Shown: piece after piece, positions 6,255 to 7,246 of the stretch
Layout: each line of letters starts with the position of its first letter
How positions within the stretch are numbered: position 1 is the stretch's first letter
Assembly (NCBI GenBank): GCA_964443845.1
Contig: CAYUFA010000109.1
Location: 1-7,246, forward strand
Direction: 5' to 3'
Length of the DNA stretch: 7,246 bases
Source: UBA9214 sp964443845
Lineage (GTDB): Bacteria; Pseudomonadota; Gammaproteobacteria; UBA9214
The notes under the pieces: generated by a model
Seen by the model: the letters and a program-made list of their open reading frames with translations, nothing else
Told to the model about the DNA's origin: nothing
The model's database searches: none
Program-made: the position numbers and the translations under genes

Positions 6255-7133
6255 ATGTCATACACGCAAGCGACCATGCTGGACGATAGCTACCTGAAAC
6301 TGGGCCTGGATGGCCTCAGCCATGCTCACGGACAGCAATATTTCCGTGACGGGCACCTGGCCACCTCCGTCATCGCCGCCTGTTACCTGTGCCGGGAGAA
6401 CGGCCTCGACGAACCCACACAGGATCTCATCAAGGCCCGCATCGACCGCGAGCTGCGAGCCGATACGATATTTCTTCCTGCCCCGGATGAGCCGGCTGAC
6501 CGCGCCCTGCTGCAGCAACTGCTGGAGACACTGGCTGTCGGCATTGGCGACCTGCGTGAAGTCGGGCACAACATCATTTTTGGCGCGGCCGCGCTCAAGG
6601 CCTTCCAGGACTGCCCGGAGGCAATCACGCCCGCCCGAATCGAGGGCATATGCAGGCTCATTGAAAATTTCACCACCACCCGGCATGTTGACCTGGCGGA
6701 GGACGACGGGATCCCGGAGATTTCCGATGAAGGCGCCTTGATTGAATTTATCTTCAGCGAGTATCTTCGAACCGTTGCGCGGTATGCCGGGTACGGTCAG
6801 GGATGGTCAGGACACCTGATTACCATCGGACATGCTGTCATTGAACTGTCCCGGCTGGGCTACCCGCATCTCGCCGCGCAGGCCCATGATGCCTACCGCA
6901 TGTATATCGGGACCATCCGACGCGGACCGGAGCAAACCGATCGACGTATCCCCGATCACCCGCCTGCTTCATTGACACCGCTGGACCAGGGTTACTGGAA
7001 GCGAAAGAAGCCGATACGCCCCGGACTTGGCCACGCTTTCAAATACGCCTGGAGTTTTTATAACCTGCTGCGCGGACTGAAAGATCCGGAGCTGAGGAAA
7101 CGCTGCATCGCTGAAGGCTACAGGATTCTCTGA
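6255..7133 (+). CDS. Unrecognised helical protein with four spaced Gly-His motifs
   Basis: I do not recognise this family. The 292-residue product has no signal peptide or membrane segment and looks mostly helical and soluble, so it is probably cytoplasmic. Four segments begin with Gly-His and run on as hydrophobic helices: GHLATSVIAACYL (33-45), GHNIIFGAAALKAF (104-117), GHLITIGHAVIELS (186-199) and GHAFKYAWSFYNLL (259-272). The His residues 34, 105, 187 and 260 are 71, 82 and 73 apart, which suggests a repeated helical unit of about 75 residues, possibly an alpha/alpha toroid. Other His residues cluster as SHAHG (22-26) and at 193, 205 and 211. Residues 223-256 are proline-rich and basic. 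The start is uncertain: the frame opens at GTG 6240, with ATGs at 6255 and 6276 and no clear ribosome-binding site before any of them. Coding status is supported by length, composition and regular protein texture. Confidence 0.75.
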   Translation: MSYTQATMLDDSYLKLGLDGLSHAHGQQYFRDGHLATSVIAACYLCRENGLDEPTQDLIKARIDRELRADTIFLPAPDEPADRALLQQLLETLAVGIGDLREVGHNIIFGAAALKAFQDCPEAITPARIEGICRLIENFTTTRHVDLAEDDGIPEISDEGALIEFIFSEYLRTVARYAGYGQGWSGHLITIGHAVIELSRLGYPHLAAQAHDAYRMYIGTIRRGPEQTDRRIPDHPPASLTPLDQGYWKRKKPIRPGLGHAFKYAWSFYNLLRGLKDPELRKRCIAEGYRIL

Positions 7134-7246
7134 TCTCCGGCCCGTACGGCCTGCAGGTCCGACATGAGTGACTCGATTCTATCCTGCTTGTCCAGCCTGA
7201 TAACAGGTATTTGCGGACCATATTTACCGACGAGCTCACGAACCAG
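7118..7246 (-). CDS. 3' end of an unrecognised protein (partial)
   Basis: On the minus strand a frame is open from the right edge to a TAG at 7118-7120 and gives 42 residues. They read LVRELVGKYGPQIPVIRLDK followed by a charged helix-like tail (QDRIESLMSDLQAVRAGDQRIL). The balance of charged and hydrophobic residues is protein-like. The competing minus frame (Ser/Arg-rich) and a plus-strand frame from the ATG at 7164 look less natural. The stop lies inside the end of the convergent gene, so the two overlap by 16 bases tail to tail. The family cannot be told from this fragment. Confidence 0.55.
   Translation of the reverse strand: MVRELVGKYGPQIPVIRLDKQDRIESLMSDLQAVRAGDQRIL

Noticed and set aside
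5659..6261. A 200-residue minus-strand open frame across the divergent region
   Set aside because: It overlaps the well-supported FG-GAP N-terminus in another frame and has no domain or ribosome-binding site support.
7164..7246. Plus-strand frame from the ATG at 7164, open to the window edge
   Set aside because: The Ser/Leu/Thr-rich peptide is less protein-like than the minus-strand frame over the same bases, and the upstream GCAGGT is a poor ribosome-binding site.

Overview
The window is GC-rich bacterial DNA from a Gram-negative organism. The evidence is a Sec-type signal peptide followed by a periplasmic-type arylsulfate sulfotransferase, a DUF3750 membrane-anchored protein, and a secreted integrin-like FG-GAP protein with a C-terminal membrane anchor. 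A proteobacterium, perhaps a gammaproteobacterium, fits best. That placement rests on family distribution and composition only, because the window carries no rRNA or other phylogenetic marker.

Layout from left to right. Bases 3-254 (+) are the 3' end of an unrecognised gene. A 48-base gap separates it from an arylsulfate sulfotransferase gene (303-2252, +) whose protein carries a C-terminal pair of thrombospondin-type-3-like calcium-binding motifs. A 131-base convergent gap follows. Then come two minus-strand genes: a DUF3750 protein (2384-3172) and a long FG-GAP seven-bladed beta-propeller protein (3426-5882). Between these two lies a roughly 167-base imperfect palindrome (3258-3424) that looks like a fold-back, MITE- or ERIC-like repeat; it ends one base from the stop codon of the FG-GAP gene. 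A divergent intergenic region of about 370 bases (5883-6254) holds small palindromes. It leads to a plus-strand gene for an unrecognised helical protein (6255-7133) with four evenly spaced Gly-His helix starts. The window ends in the 3' end of a minus-strand gene (7118-7246), which overlaps the previous gene tail to tail by 16 bases.

How the genes may relate. The sulfotransferase, the DUF3750 protein and the FG-GAP protein all carry an N-terminal export or membrane signal, so the middle of the window is devoted to envelope or secreted functions. Gene orientation alternates and no convincing multi-gene operon is visible, except possibly the first partial gene with the sulfotransferase and the FG-GAP gene with DUF3750. 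No defence system, CRISPR array, tRNA, rRNA or transposase gene is visible. The least explained items are the palindromic element at 3258-3424 and the four-His repeat protein at 6255-7133.
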